A DNA stretch of 64,000 nt, from contig CAMWHE010000007.1 in assembly GCA_947173955.1 (NCBI GenBank), forward strand, positions 1 through 64,000. Reading direction: 5' to 3'. The translations under genes were made by a program, and so were the position numbers. The notes below the pieces were generated by a model. It was not told where the DNA came from. It did no database searches and saw nothing but the letters and a program-made list of their open reading frames with translations. The stretch is from an uncultured Bacteroidales bacterium (lineage in GTDB: Bacteria; Bacteroidota; Bacteroidia; Bacteroidales; Muribaculaceae). This document shows positions 17,619-25,846 of the stretch, piece after piece; the first letter of the stretch is position 1, and each line of letters opens with the position of its first letter.

Positions 17619-18938
17619 ATGGAGAAAAAAGAATACTTTCCCTCGATCGGGAAAATAAAGTTTGAAGGTACCGGCAGCTACAACCCGCTGGCATTCCGCT
17701 ACTACGATGGAGAACGCCTCGTTCTCGGCAAGCCGATGAAAGAATGGCTCAAGTTTGCGATGGCATGGTGGCACACGCTCTGCGCCGAAGGGAACGATCA
17801 GTTCGGCACAGGCACAAAGAAATTTCCCTGGAACGAGGGCGATGACGCGATGACCATAGCACGGCAGAAAGCCGATGCCGGATTTGAGATAATGCAGAAA
17901 CTCGGCATCGAATATTTCTGCTTCCACGACACCGACCTCATAGGAGATCTGGGCGAAGATATAGCCGACTACGAAGCTCGCCTGAGAGATATCACAGCTT
18001 ACCTGAAGGAGAAAATGTCCGAAACAGGCATTAAGAACCTCTGGGGCACAGCCAATGTGTTCGGCAACGCCCGCTACATGAACGGCGCGGCCACCAATCC
18101 CGACTTTGAAGTCGTAGTCCGCGCCGCTGTCCAGATCAAGAATGCCATCGACGCCACGATAGCACTCGGCGGTCAGAATTATGTATTCTGGGGAGGGCGC
18201 GAGGGCTACATGAGCCTGCTCAACACCGACCAGAAGCGCGAAAAAGAGCATCTGGCCACCATGCTCCGCATGGCGCGTGACTACGCCCGGGCCAAAGGCT
18301 TTACCGGCACCTTCCTCATCGAGCCCAAGCCGATGGAGCCGGCCAAGCACCAGTATGATGTCGACACCGAGACCGTCATAGGCTTCCTCAAGGCCCACGG
18401 ACTTGACCGTGACTTCAAGGTCAACATCGAGGTCAACCATGCCACACTCGCCGGCCATACATTCGAGCATGAGCTCGCCGTGGCGGTCGACAACGGAATG
18501 CTCGGCTCCATCGACGCCAATCGCGGCGACTATCAGAACGGCTGGGACACCGACCAGTTCCCCATCGACAACTATGAGCTGACACAGGCCATGATGCAGA
18601 TCATACGCAACGGCGGCCTCGGCAACGGCGGCACTAACTTCGATGCCAAGACGCGCCGCAACTCGACCGACCCCGAGGATATCTTCATAGCCCACATCGC
18701 AGGCATGGACGCCATGGCCCGCGCTCTGCTCAGCGCTGCCGACGTGCTTGAGAAATCGCCTTACAGGCAGATGCTTGCCGACCGCTATGCGTCGTTTGAC
18801 AGCGGCAAGGGCAAGGAATTCGAAGAAGGCAGACTGACTCTCGAGCAGCTTGCCGACTATGCCCGCACACAGCCGGAGCCGCCGGCTACATCCGGCAAGC
18901 AGGAGCTCTACGAAGCGATAGTCAATATGTACGTCTGA
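17619..18938 (+). CDS. xylA: Xylose isomerase
   Basis: A 439-residue class II xylose isomerase, D-xylose to D-xylulose, a metal-dependent TIM barrel. FCFHDTDL holds catalytic His103 and its Asp partner; WGGREGY, EPKPMEPAKHQYD (metal-binding Glu and the Lys that polarises the substrate) and EVNHATLAGHTFEHE (second metal site) are all present. It works with the upstream xylulokinase to feed xylose into the pentose phosphate pathway. No XylE-type transporter or XylR regulator follows in this window. Confidence 0.95.
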   Translation: MEKKEYFPSIGKIKFEGTGSYNPLAFRYYDGERLVLGKPMKEWLKFAMAWWHTLCAEGNDQFGTGTKKFPWNEGDDAMTIARQKADAGFEIMQKLGIEYFCFHDTDLIGDLGEDIADYEARLRDITAYLKEKMSETGIKNLWGTANVFGNARYMNGAATNPDFEVVVRAAVQIKNAIDATIALGGQNYVFWGGREGYMSLLNTDQKREKEHLATMLRMARDYARAKGFTGTFLIEPKPMEPAKHQYDVDTETVIGFLKAHGLDRDFKVNIEVNHATLAGHTFEHELAVAVDNGMLGSIDANRGDYQNGWDTDQFPIDNYELTQAMMQIIRNGGLGNGGTNFDAKTRRNSTDPEDIFIAHIAGMDAMARALLSAADVLEKSPYRQMLADRYASFDSGKGKEFEEGRLTLEQLADYARTQPEPPATSGKQELYEAIVNMYV

Positions 18939-18955
18939 TCATAATTCCCATCTCA

Positions 18956-18998
18956 ATAGCCGCAGCAGACTGCCATCATATAGTCCTACTGCGGCTAT
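18956..18998 (+). terminator. Hairpin after xylA
   Basis: ATAGCCGCAG (18956-18965) is the exact complement of CTGCGGCTAT (18989-18998), 17 bp after the xylA stop. The loop is 23 bases and no strong T-tract follows, so termination strength is uncertain. Confidence 0.6.
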
Positions 18999-19044
18999 CA
19001 TATATTCTGTTATGTCAAATTCGTAACAGTTGCGGCCGCATGAC

Positions 19045-19073
19045 TTGAATCTCGCTTTTTTTTGCTAATTTTG
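19045..19073 (+). promoter_or_regulatory. Promoter of the lipoprotein-SUI1-helicase operon
   Basis: TTG (19045-19047), an 18-bp spacer and TAATTTTG (19066-19073), 26 bp before the ATG at 19100. No other TAnnTTTG is evident before the next four genes, which overlap or nearly overlap, so it could drive all five. Confidence 0.65.
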
Positions 19074-19099
19074 TAGAAACTCCATTATCACATTTTGTC

Positions 19100-19582
19100 A
19101 TGCAACGCATATATTCCCTTATTGTTCTTTCCATTCTGCTGATTACCGGCGTATCGGCGTGCTCAGGCAGCAAATCGGCCGACCCGGCAACTACCGTAGA
19201 GGATATAGAGTCGCTCATCTATTCCGGCGACTTTGAGGCCGCACGCTCGCTGGCCGACGAGCTCTGCAATGATACCACCCTCACCCTATCCACCCGCCAG
19301 CTCTGCCAACTCTCAATCGCCTACATGAAATTCAGCGATATCTTTGATACCGATATCAACACCGCTCTGGCAACACGCTGCTACCGGATGGCCATCAACT
19401 CTGACGCCGAAGCTGCGAACGCCTACTATGAGACACTTCCTCTCGACGAATCTCGTCATGTCGACCTGATGTCGAAACTCGAGCCGCTGCTCTCCGCCGA
19501 CCGCGACACATATATCGATGAAGGCACCGATATCGATCCTGAATATCTCACCCCCGAATGTTCCGGCGATGAACTCCCTTGA
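19100..19582 (+). CDS. Small lipoprotein of unknown function
   Basis: A 160-residue predicted lipoprotein. The N-terminus MQRIYSLIVLSILLITGVSAC has a charged start, a hydrophobic core and a lipobox-like GVSAC with Cys21 as the first mature residue. The mature part is helical and acidic (DIESLIYSGDFEAARSLADELCND, then ALATRCYRMAINSDAEAANAYYETL), resembling one or two TPR-like helix pairs. I do not recognise a named family. The 3' end overlaps the SUI1 gene start by 14 bp, so the two are co-translated. Confidence 0.75.
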   Translation: MQRIYSLIVLSILLITGVSACSGSKSADPATTVEDIESLIYSGDFEAARSLADELCNDTTLTLSTRQLCQLSIAYMKFSDIFDTDINTALATRCYRMAINSDAEAANAYYETLPLDESRHVDLMSKLEPLLSADRDTYIDEGTDIDPEYLTPECSGDELP

Positions 19583-19904
19583 AGACGCAATGAAGCGCTT
19601 CCTTGAAGCCAACCCCGACCTTCCGGCCGGCGAAGAGACTCAGGCTGAAGCCGAGACAGACACCAAGGCAACGTCACGGCAACTGCGTGTCAGCATCGAG
19701 CGCAAGGGCCGGGCCGGCAAGACAGCCACTATCATCGAGGGGTTCACTCCCGACGACGACATTGCCTCCATTGCCTCTATGCTAAAGACCAGGCTCGGCA
19801 CAGGCGGCTCAGCCCGCGGGTGCGAGATACTGATACAGGGCGACCGTCGCGCCGATGCCGCCGACATACTCCGCAGCCTCGGCCACAAGGTAAAGGGCAT
19901 CTAA
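19569..19904 (+). CDS. SUI1/eIF1-family translation factor (YciH-like)
   Basis: A 111-residue protein with the SUI1 fold in its C-terminal 80 residues: LRVSIERKGRAGKTATIIEGF, a central helix, and the KTRLGTGGSARGCEILIQGD loop followed by LRSLGHKVKGI. GTGG and the basic loop are the most conserved parts of the family. Bacterial SUI1/YciH proteins bind the 30S subunit and affect start-site fidelity. The ATG at 19569 overlaps the lipoprotein stop; an earlier in-frame ATG at 19518 would add 17 residues unlike the family and lies deep in the lipoprotein gene. Confidence 0.85.
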   Translation: MNSLEDAMKRFLEANPDLPAGEETQAEAETDTKATSRQLRVSIERKGRAGKTATIIEGFTPDDDIASIASMLKTRLGTGGSARGCEILIQGDRRADAADILRSLGHKVKGI

Positions 19905-19925
19905 CTTCTCAAACTCCGATACGCC

Positions 19926-22900
19926 TTGCTGACAATATTCAAAGCATCTGCCGGCTCCGGCAAGACCTACAATCTAACCCGCGACTACATCCGCTTTCTG
20001 CTGGCGCGGAAGACTCCCGACGGCTACCGTCTTTGCGACAATCCGCACAGCCGCCACAGCCATATTCTGGCCATAACCTTCACCAACAAGGCCACGGCCG
20101 AGATGTCGGAGCGAATAGTCAAGGCTCTCGCGCTCCTGTCTGGCATGGGAGACAGGAAAAGCCCCTATGAGAGTGAGTTTGTCCGCGAATTCCGCTGTTC
20201 GCCCGATCAGCTCCACAAAGCCGCGGCACAGGCGCTCAAAGATCTGCTCTTCGACTATACGCGCTTCAATGTCAGCACAATCGACGCATTCTTTCAGAGC
20301 GTGCTGAGAGCCTTTACACGCGAAGTCGAGCTGCCGGACAACTTCAATGTCGACCTCAACGACGACCGCGCTATCACCATAGGCCTGACAGAACTGTTCA
20401 ACTCCATCAATGAGCCGGCTGAGAAGGGATCTCCCCGCGCCGAGAGCAACAAGTGGCTATCTGACTGGCTTGTCGACTACATGAAAGGGATGATGACAGC
20501 CGGAAAGAGCTTCAACCTCTTCTCGCCGACATCCAATATGTTCGGCGGTATGGTCAAATCGTTCAGCAAGCTCATCAACGAGACATTCAAGAAGAATATC
20601 GGACCGATACGCGACTATTACTCCAATCCCGCTCTCATCGTCGGGCTGCGCAACCGACTTGCCGAAATCTCCGGCAACCGTTATCAGACCCTACGCTCCG
20701 CCATCGAGGCGTTCCGCTCCACAGGCGACTTCAATCTCAGCACGACATTCGGCTCAAACATCAAAAAATGGGAAAACGGCGAGAAAGTGACAGCCCTAAA
20801 CTCCACGCTGCTATCCATTATTGAAAATCCGGCCAAAGCATTCAAGGCAAAAGAGAAATTCACGGATGAGGCGGGGATCTGCGCGCAGGCTGTCGTCAAG
20901 GCCGCCATCAACTGCTACGAATATCAGCACACTCTCGCCCCTATCGCCGACAATATCTTCAAACTGGGTCTGCTCGGACGCATACTGACCGCCGTCGACG
21001 ACTATTGCCGCGAGAACAATTTCATACTCCTCTCGGAGACCAACAATATCCTCAAGGGAATCATCAACGACGACGAGACCCCCTTCATCTACGAAAAACT
21101 CGGCTTCTATCTCAACCACTACCTCATCGACGAGTTTCAGGACACGTCGGCGATGCAGTGGGACAACCTTAAGCCGCTTCTTCTCGAGAGTCTGTCGCGA
21201 GGATGCGACAACCTCGTCATAGGCGACGAAAAGCAGAGCATTTACCGCTTCCGCAATGCCGATCCCGAACTGCTCGGACACATCGTCGCCGACGACATCA
21301 CAAAGAAAGAAGCATGGGCGAAAGCCGAGATAGACACTCGCGGCGAGACACTCGCCGACAACTCCAACTGGCGCAGCTCGCGCGAAGTCATCACATTCAA
21401 CAATACGATCTTCCACTTCCTGCCGCGCCGGCTCAGCGCCACGTTTGATGCACCCCAGATCACCGACACCTATCGCGGCATCATACAGCAGATACATCCT
21501 GTCCATATCCCCGACCTCAAGCCCGGCTACGTCAGGATACAGTTTCTTGCCTCAGCTCCTAAGGGTAAAAAGGCTAAAGCCGAAACATCTGACGGCGACG
21601 CTCCGGAGCAGATGACGCAGCAGCTCTTCATCGAGACCGAGCTGAGGCGCATCCTTACCGAAGGCAAATATCAGCCCTCGGATATCGCCATCCTCGTGCG
21701 GTCCAATGATGAAGCCGCGAAAATCATTCATAACCTCCTTGAGGCCATGAACCGCCCCGACGACCCGCTGCCACGTATCCCCATCATGAGCAATGACGCT
21801 CTCACGCTCGGCAGTTCGCGCGCGGTCAATCTGATCATAAGCATCCTGCGTCTGGTCAATCTTCCGGAATTTCTGGAGCCCGACTTCGGCGAGGATCAGC
21901 GCTTCAAGCCTTCGCCGGCCTATCGCCGGGCAAAGCTCGTCAACCGCTACCACTATTATCTGCATAAGACAGTCAGTGACGACGACGGCCGGTCACGACC
22001 GCTCACACCCGACGAAGCTCTCGCCGAAGCTATCAGGAATCCCGACCTTCCCGACGGCGATCAGGCCGACTACGCCTCGCTGCTCGATATGGAATGCCTT
22101 AACCTGCCGGGAGTCATCGAGAGGATCATAGCGAGATACATCCCTGAACAGCTTACTGACAGCGAGACCATCTTCCTCTCAGCCTTCCAGGATGCGGTGA
22201 TTGACTTCTCGTCACGCGGCAACCATGACATCCGGCAGTTCCTCAAATGGTGGGATGGCGGTGGCTACCGCACGGGAGTCTCCACGCCGACCAGCCTCAA
22301 CGCCCTCAAGGTGATGACCATCCATCAGTCCAAAGGACTTGAATTCGATTGTGTCATCCTCCCCATCGGCGAGAACTATCTCGGGTCACCAGACACCTCA
22401 AAGCCTGAATGGGTAGAGCTCGACACCAGTCTGATTGCCGACCGGTTTGATATCCGACCGGAACTGCTCCCAAAATTCGCTCCCCTGACCATGTCGAAAC
22501 TCATGGCCGACTCCGACATACACCGTGACGCTTTCCGCGAACACGTCACCAAGCTCACTATCGACGAACTAAACGTCACCTACGTGGCCTTCACACGCGC
22601 CGTACGCGAGCTACTGATATGCGCTCCCATTCCATCAAAACCAGACGAAAGCTCTGCTTTGGGAGCCAATCTATACAGCATCATCTCGGCCATCGACGAA
22701 GAGGCGCTGAATGCCCCGAATGCGGGTCTTACCGACGAAAAACGTCTCTGGACAATATCGCTCAACGACAAACTGAACGAGCGGGTCTTCACCCTCGGCA
22801 GTCCGACTGTCAAGGATGAGCGGCAGGAACAAGCCGACAGCAAGCCCGGCGAAGAGAGACCGGTCGACATCATAATCGACCGCTACAACCTGATAGACAA

Positions 22901-23465
22901 CGCAACCCGCAATCTCCGCAACGAGCTTTCCGATGAATACCGTCCGGTAATCAAGGCCAAGACCGATGCCGTTGACCCGTTCAGCCCCTCCGACCCGCGC
23001 CATATCGGCACCTTCCTCCACGCCGTCATGAGTCTCGTCACCACCCCCGACCGTCTCCCCTCGGCTCTCAAACGCCTGTTCTACCGCTACCGTATACCGG
23101 AAGGTATGCGCGGAGCGCTCAGGAGCCGTCTCGAGATGGCGCTTGCAGAGCCTGAAGCTGCACGATGGTTTGACGGATTCTCCAGAGTCATAACCGAGCG
23201 CGCGCTGACATGGCAGAGAGACGGCGAAATGATCAACCGACGTCCCGACCGCATAGTCTTGATGCCCGACGGCTCGGCCGAAATAGTCGACTACAAATTC
23301 GTCGTCGACCTTCCCGACGACCCGACGACAGAACCTAAATTCGATGTCTACTCGCGCCAGGTAGCCACCTACTGCCGCCATCTGGCCAAAGCTAAAAAAG
23401 TCAGGGTCAAGGGGTATCTATGGTATATCTCAGACACCGAAACACGCATAATTCAAGTAATATGA
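19926..23465 (+). CDS. RecB/AddA-like UvrD-family helicase-nuclease
   Basis: A 1179-residue superfamily 1A helicase with a C-terminal nuclease. Motifs: Walker A KASAGSGKTYN at residues 4-14, Ia AITFTNKATAEMSERI, II DEFQDTSAMQWDNL, III GDEKQSIYRFRNADPEL, V MTIHQSKGLEFDCVILP and VI YVAFTRAVRELLI. The C-terminal PD-(D/E)XK nuclease shows RRPDRIVLMPDGSAEIVDYKFV, with the Asp and DYK catalytic residues. It would process double-strand breaks, usually with an AddB-like partner that is not encoded nearby. The start is TTG at 19926: family members begin ML.I.KASAGSGKT, and no ATG or GTG lies between the upstream stop (19902) and this codon. The stop overlaps the next ATG by 4 bp. Confidence 0.88.
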   Translation: MLTIFKASAGSGKTYNLTRDYIRFLLARKTPDGYRLCDNPHSRHSHILAITFTNKATAEMSERIVKALALLSGMGDRKSPYESEFVREFRCSPDQLHKAAAQALKDLLFDYTRFNVSTIDAFFQSVLRAFTREVELPDNFNVDLNDDRAITIGLTELFNSINEPAEKGSPRAESNKWLSDWLVDYMKGMMTAGKSFNLFSPTSNMFGGMVKSFSKLINETFKKNIGPIRDYYSNPALIVGLRNRLAEISGNRYQTLRSAIEAFRSTGDFNLSTTFGSNIKKWENGEKVTALNSTLLSIIENPAKAFKAKEKFTDEAGICAQAVVKAAINCYEYQHTLAPIADNIFKLGLLGRILTAVDDYCRENNFILLSETNNILKGIINDDETPFIYEKLGFYLNHYLIDEFQDTSAMQWDNLKPLLLESLSRGCDNLVIGDEKQSIYRFRNADPELLGHIVADDITKKEAWAKAEIDTRGETLADNSNWRSSREVITFNNTIFHFLPRRLSATFDAPQITDTYRGIIQQIHPVHIPDLKPGYVRIQFLASAPKGKKAKAETSDGDAPEQMTQQLFIETELRRILTEGKYQPSDIAILVRSNDEAAKIIHNLLEAMNRPDDPLPRIPIMSNDALTLGSSRAVNLIISILRLVNLPEFLEPDFGEDQRFKPSPAYRRAKLVNRYHYYLHKTVSDDDGRSRPLTPDEALAEAIRNPDLPDGDQADYASLLDMECLNLPGVIERIIARYIPEQLTDSETIFLSAFQDAVIDFSSRGNHDIRQFLKWWDGGGYRTGVSTPTSLNALKVMTIHQSKGLEFDCVILPIGENYLGSPDTSKPEWVELDTSLIADRFDIRPELLPKFAPLTMSKLMADSDIHRDAFREHVTKLTIDELNVTYVAFTRAVRELLICAPIPSKPDESSALGANLYSIISAIDEEALNAPNAGLTDEKRLWTISLNDKLNERVFTLGSPTVKDERQEQADSKPGEERPVDIIIDRYNLIDNATRNLRNELSDEYRPVIKAKTDAVDPFSPSDPRHIGTFLHAVMSLVTTPDRLPSALKRLFYRYRIPEGMRGALRSRLEMALAEPEAARWFDGFSRVITERALTWQRDGEMINRRPDRIVLMPDGSAEIVDYKFVVDLPDDPTTEPKFDVYSRQVATYCRHLAKAKKVRVKGYLWYISDTETRIIQVI

Positions 23466-25846
23466 CAATACGCTCACTACTCTGCGGCGCTCTCATATCC
23501 GCCTCCACAGTTTCAATAAACGCGCTGACTCCCGACCGCACGCTTCTCGATTCGGGATGGACGGTAACCGACGGCAAGGCTAAGCCCGCTGACGCCACAC
23601 TCCCCCATGACTGGAGCATCGCCCACAATTTCAGTGAGACAGCCCCTGCCGGTAATGACGGCGCCTATCTGCCGACCGCAGCACTGACCTATACCCGCAC
23701 ACTGACACTCGACACCATAATGCCGTGCTCCTACTATCTGTATCTCGAAGGAGCCTACATGAACTCGGAAGTCAGCGTCAACGGCGAATATGCCGACGGA
23801 CATCCCTATGGCTACACATCCTATCGTGTAGATATAACGCCACTTCTCCAACAAGGCGACAACACATTGGAAATCAGCGTAGACAATACAGCTCAGAAGA
23901 ATTCGCGCTGGTACACCGGCACAGGCCTCTATCGCCCCGTGTGGCTCGAGCACTACGGTCAGGCCTACATCGAGCCTGAAAGCATGGTATTCACATCGCC
24001 CGGCATCCGCCCCGGGATGGCGATCGGCCGAATCGACGCCAATCTGATAGAGACCGCGACAGGGCGCACCGCTCCGGCCACATACGTCGCCACGCTGACG
24101 GTCAAGTCGCCTGACGGTGATGCAGAGGTGCACTCCAACCGATTCATCCTCGGTGTCAACGAGCACAATTACCCTATACACATCGACTTCCCCATTGCCG
24201 ACCCACAGCTCTGGTCGCCTGACACTCCTGCAGTCTATGAGGCTACGCTGACTGTCACCGATGCCGACGGTACGGTTGCCGAGGATGTCATCGAGTTCGG
24301 CCTGCGCACGATCGACTTCAGCGCCGAAGAGGGCTTCTCGCTCAACGGTGTCCCCATGACAATCAACGGAGCCTGCGTCCACCACGACAACGGGCTACTT
24401 GGAGCCGCTTCCCACTCAGCCGCCGAATGGCGGAAGGCCGCACTGCTCAAGGAGGCCGGATTCAACGCCGTCCGAACCGCCCACAATCCTCCGTCGCCAT
24501 CCTTCCTGCGAGCCTGCGACCACCTCGGACTGATGGTGATCGACGAGGCCTTCGACGGATGGCGTCAGAAAAAAAACGACCATGACTTCGGCGAGATATT
24601 TGATGAATACTATGCCGACGATCTGGAGCGGATGATACTCCGCGACCGCAATCATCCCTCCATAATAGCATGGAGCATCGGCAATGAGATACTCGAACGC
24701 AAATCGCCCGAAGCCGTAGAACTGGCTGCCGACATGGCCGCCATCTGCCGTTCGCTTGATGCCGACCGTCCGGTCACACAAGCTCTCGCTTCGTGGGATA
24801 ATGACTGGGAAATCTATGATCCGCTGGCTGCCCAACACGATATCATAGGCTACAACTACATGATACACAAAGCCGAGGGCGACCATGAGCGTGTGCCCGA
24901 GCGCGTCATCTGGCAGACTGAATCATATCCGCGCGACGCTTTCAGCAACTATCTCGCCGTCCGCGATCACAGCTATATCATAGGCGACTTCGTCTGGACC
25001 GGCATCGACTATCTCGGAGAGTCGGGCATCGGACGCCACTACTACGAGGGCGATGTACCCGGCGAACACTATGAGCGCAACCTTTGGCCCTGGCACGCAG
25101 CTGTCTGCGGCGACATCGACCTGCTCGGCCTCCGCAAGCCGATATCCTATTACCGACAGATGCTCCACACGGACGAGCCGGCTCTGACTCTGAGCGTCCG
25201 TGAGCCGGAAGGCTACCGCGGCGAGATCCGCGAGACCCTGTGGGGCCACTATCCCACAGAATTCTCCTGGACGTGGCCCGGACATGAAGGGAAGCCTATA
25301 GAAGTCGAGGTGGCCACCACCCTCCCCTCCGTGACACTCTACCTCAACGACATACCTGTCGAGACTAAAAAAGTCGATGAAAGCACCGAATATAAGGCTA
25401 TATTCACTCTTCCTTATGAACCGGGCACAATCCGAGCCGAGGTTACCGACTCCGAGAAAAAGACCGTAGCCCAAAAATCTCTGACGACAGCCGGAGCCCC
25501 GACTGCCATCAATCTTGAAGCCAAGCGCTATCCGTGCGACGATGCCGACTACGATCTGATATATCTGACGGCCTCGGTTGTTGATGCTGACGGCACAGTC
25601 AATCCGACAGCCACAAACATACTGACTTTCGCCTCAACTCCCAACGGGGAGATTCTTGCCACCGGCAACGCCGACCCCAAGGATCTGACCGGCTATCATG
25701 TGCGTAACCGACAGCCCTATCAGGGCTATGCCCAGGCCATTGTCAAGACACGGCGCAATGCCGCTCCCACCCTCACTGTCAGCAGCGTCACCCTCCCGAC
25801 CGCCACTCTGCTCGTCAGCCCACACTCCGACCTTCCTAAAAGATGA
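23462..25846 (+). CDS. Secreted glycoside hydrolase family 2 (beta-galactosidase-like)
   Basis: A 794-residue GH2 enzyme. The signal peptide is MTIRSLLCGALISASTVSINA. A sugar-binding jelly-roll (about 25-190, with LPHDWSI and GAYMNSEVSVNGEY) is followed by an Ig-like domain and a TIM barrel. The acid/base is Glu409 in WSIGNEI, and the nucleophile is probably Glu487 in WQTESYPRD. HNPPSPSFLRACDHLGLMVIDEAFDGW is typical of the family. C-terminal Ig-like domains follow. Substrate class is likely beta-galactosides, but GH2 also holds glucuronidases and mannosidases. It overlaps the helicase stop by ATGA and the next gene by ATGA, an odd setting for a glycosidase. Confidence 0.87.
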   Translation: MTIRSLLCGALISASTVSINALTPDRTLLDSGWTVTDGKAKPADATLPHDWSIAHNFSETAPAGNDGAYLPTAALTYTRTLTLDTIMPCSYYLYLEGAYMNSEVSVNGEYADGHPYGYTSYRVDITPLLQQGDNTLEISVDNTAQKNSRWYTGTGLYRPVWLEHYGQAYIEPESMVFTSPGIRPGMAIGRIDANLIETATGRTAPATYVATLTVKSPDGDAEVHSNRFILGVNEHNYPIHIDFPIADPQLWSPDTPAVYEATLTVTDADGTVAEDVIEFGLRTIDFSAEEGFSLNGVPMTINGACVHHDNGLLGAASHSAAEWRKAALLKEAGFNAVRTAHNPPSPSFLRACDHLGLMVIDEAFDGWRQKKNDHDFGEIFDEYYADDLERMILRDRNHPSIIAWSIGNEILERKSPEAVELAADMAAICRSLDADRPVTQALASWDNDWEIYDPLAAQHDIIGYNYMIHKAEGDHERVPERVIWQTESYPRDAFSNYLAVRDHSYIIGDFVWTGIDYLGESGIGRHYYEGDVPGEHYERNLWPWHAAVCGDIDLLGLRKPISYYRQMLHTDEPALTLSVREPEGYRGEIRETLWGHYPTEFSWTWPGHEGKPIEVEVATTLPSVTLYLNDIPVETKKVDESTEYKAIFTLPYEPGTIRAEVTDSEKKTVAQKSLTTAGAPTAINLEAKRYPCDDADYDLIYLTASVVDADGTVNPTATNILTFASTPNGEILATGNADPKDLTGYHVRNRQPYQGYAQAIVKTRRNAAPTLTVSSVTLPTATLLVSPHSDLPKR

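Noticed and set aside
17370-18695. 441-residue frame on the minus strand
   Set aside because: Antisense to xylA and the end of xylB, both certain; no motif, no promoter.
23513-24385. 290-residue frame on the minus strand
   Set aside because: Antisense to the GH2 gene; no motif.
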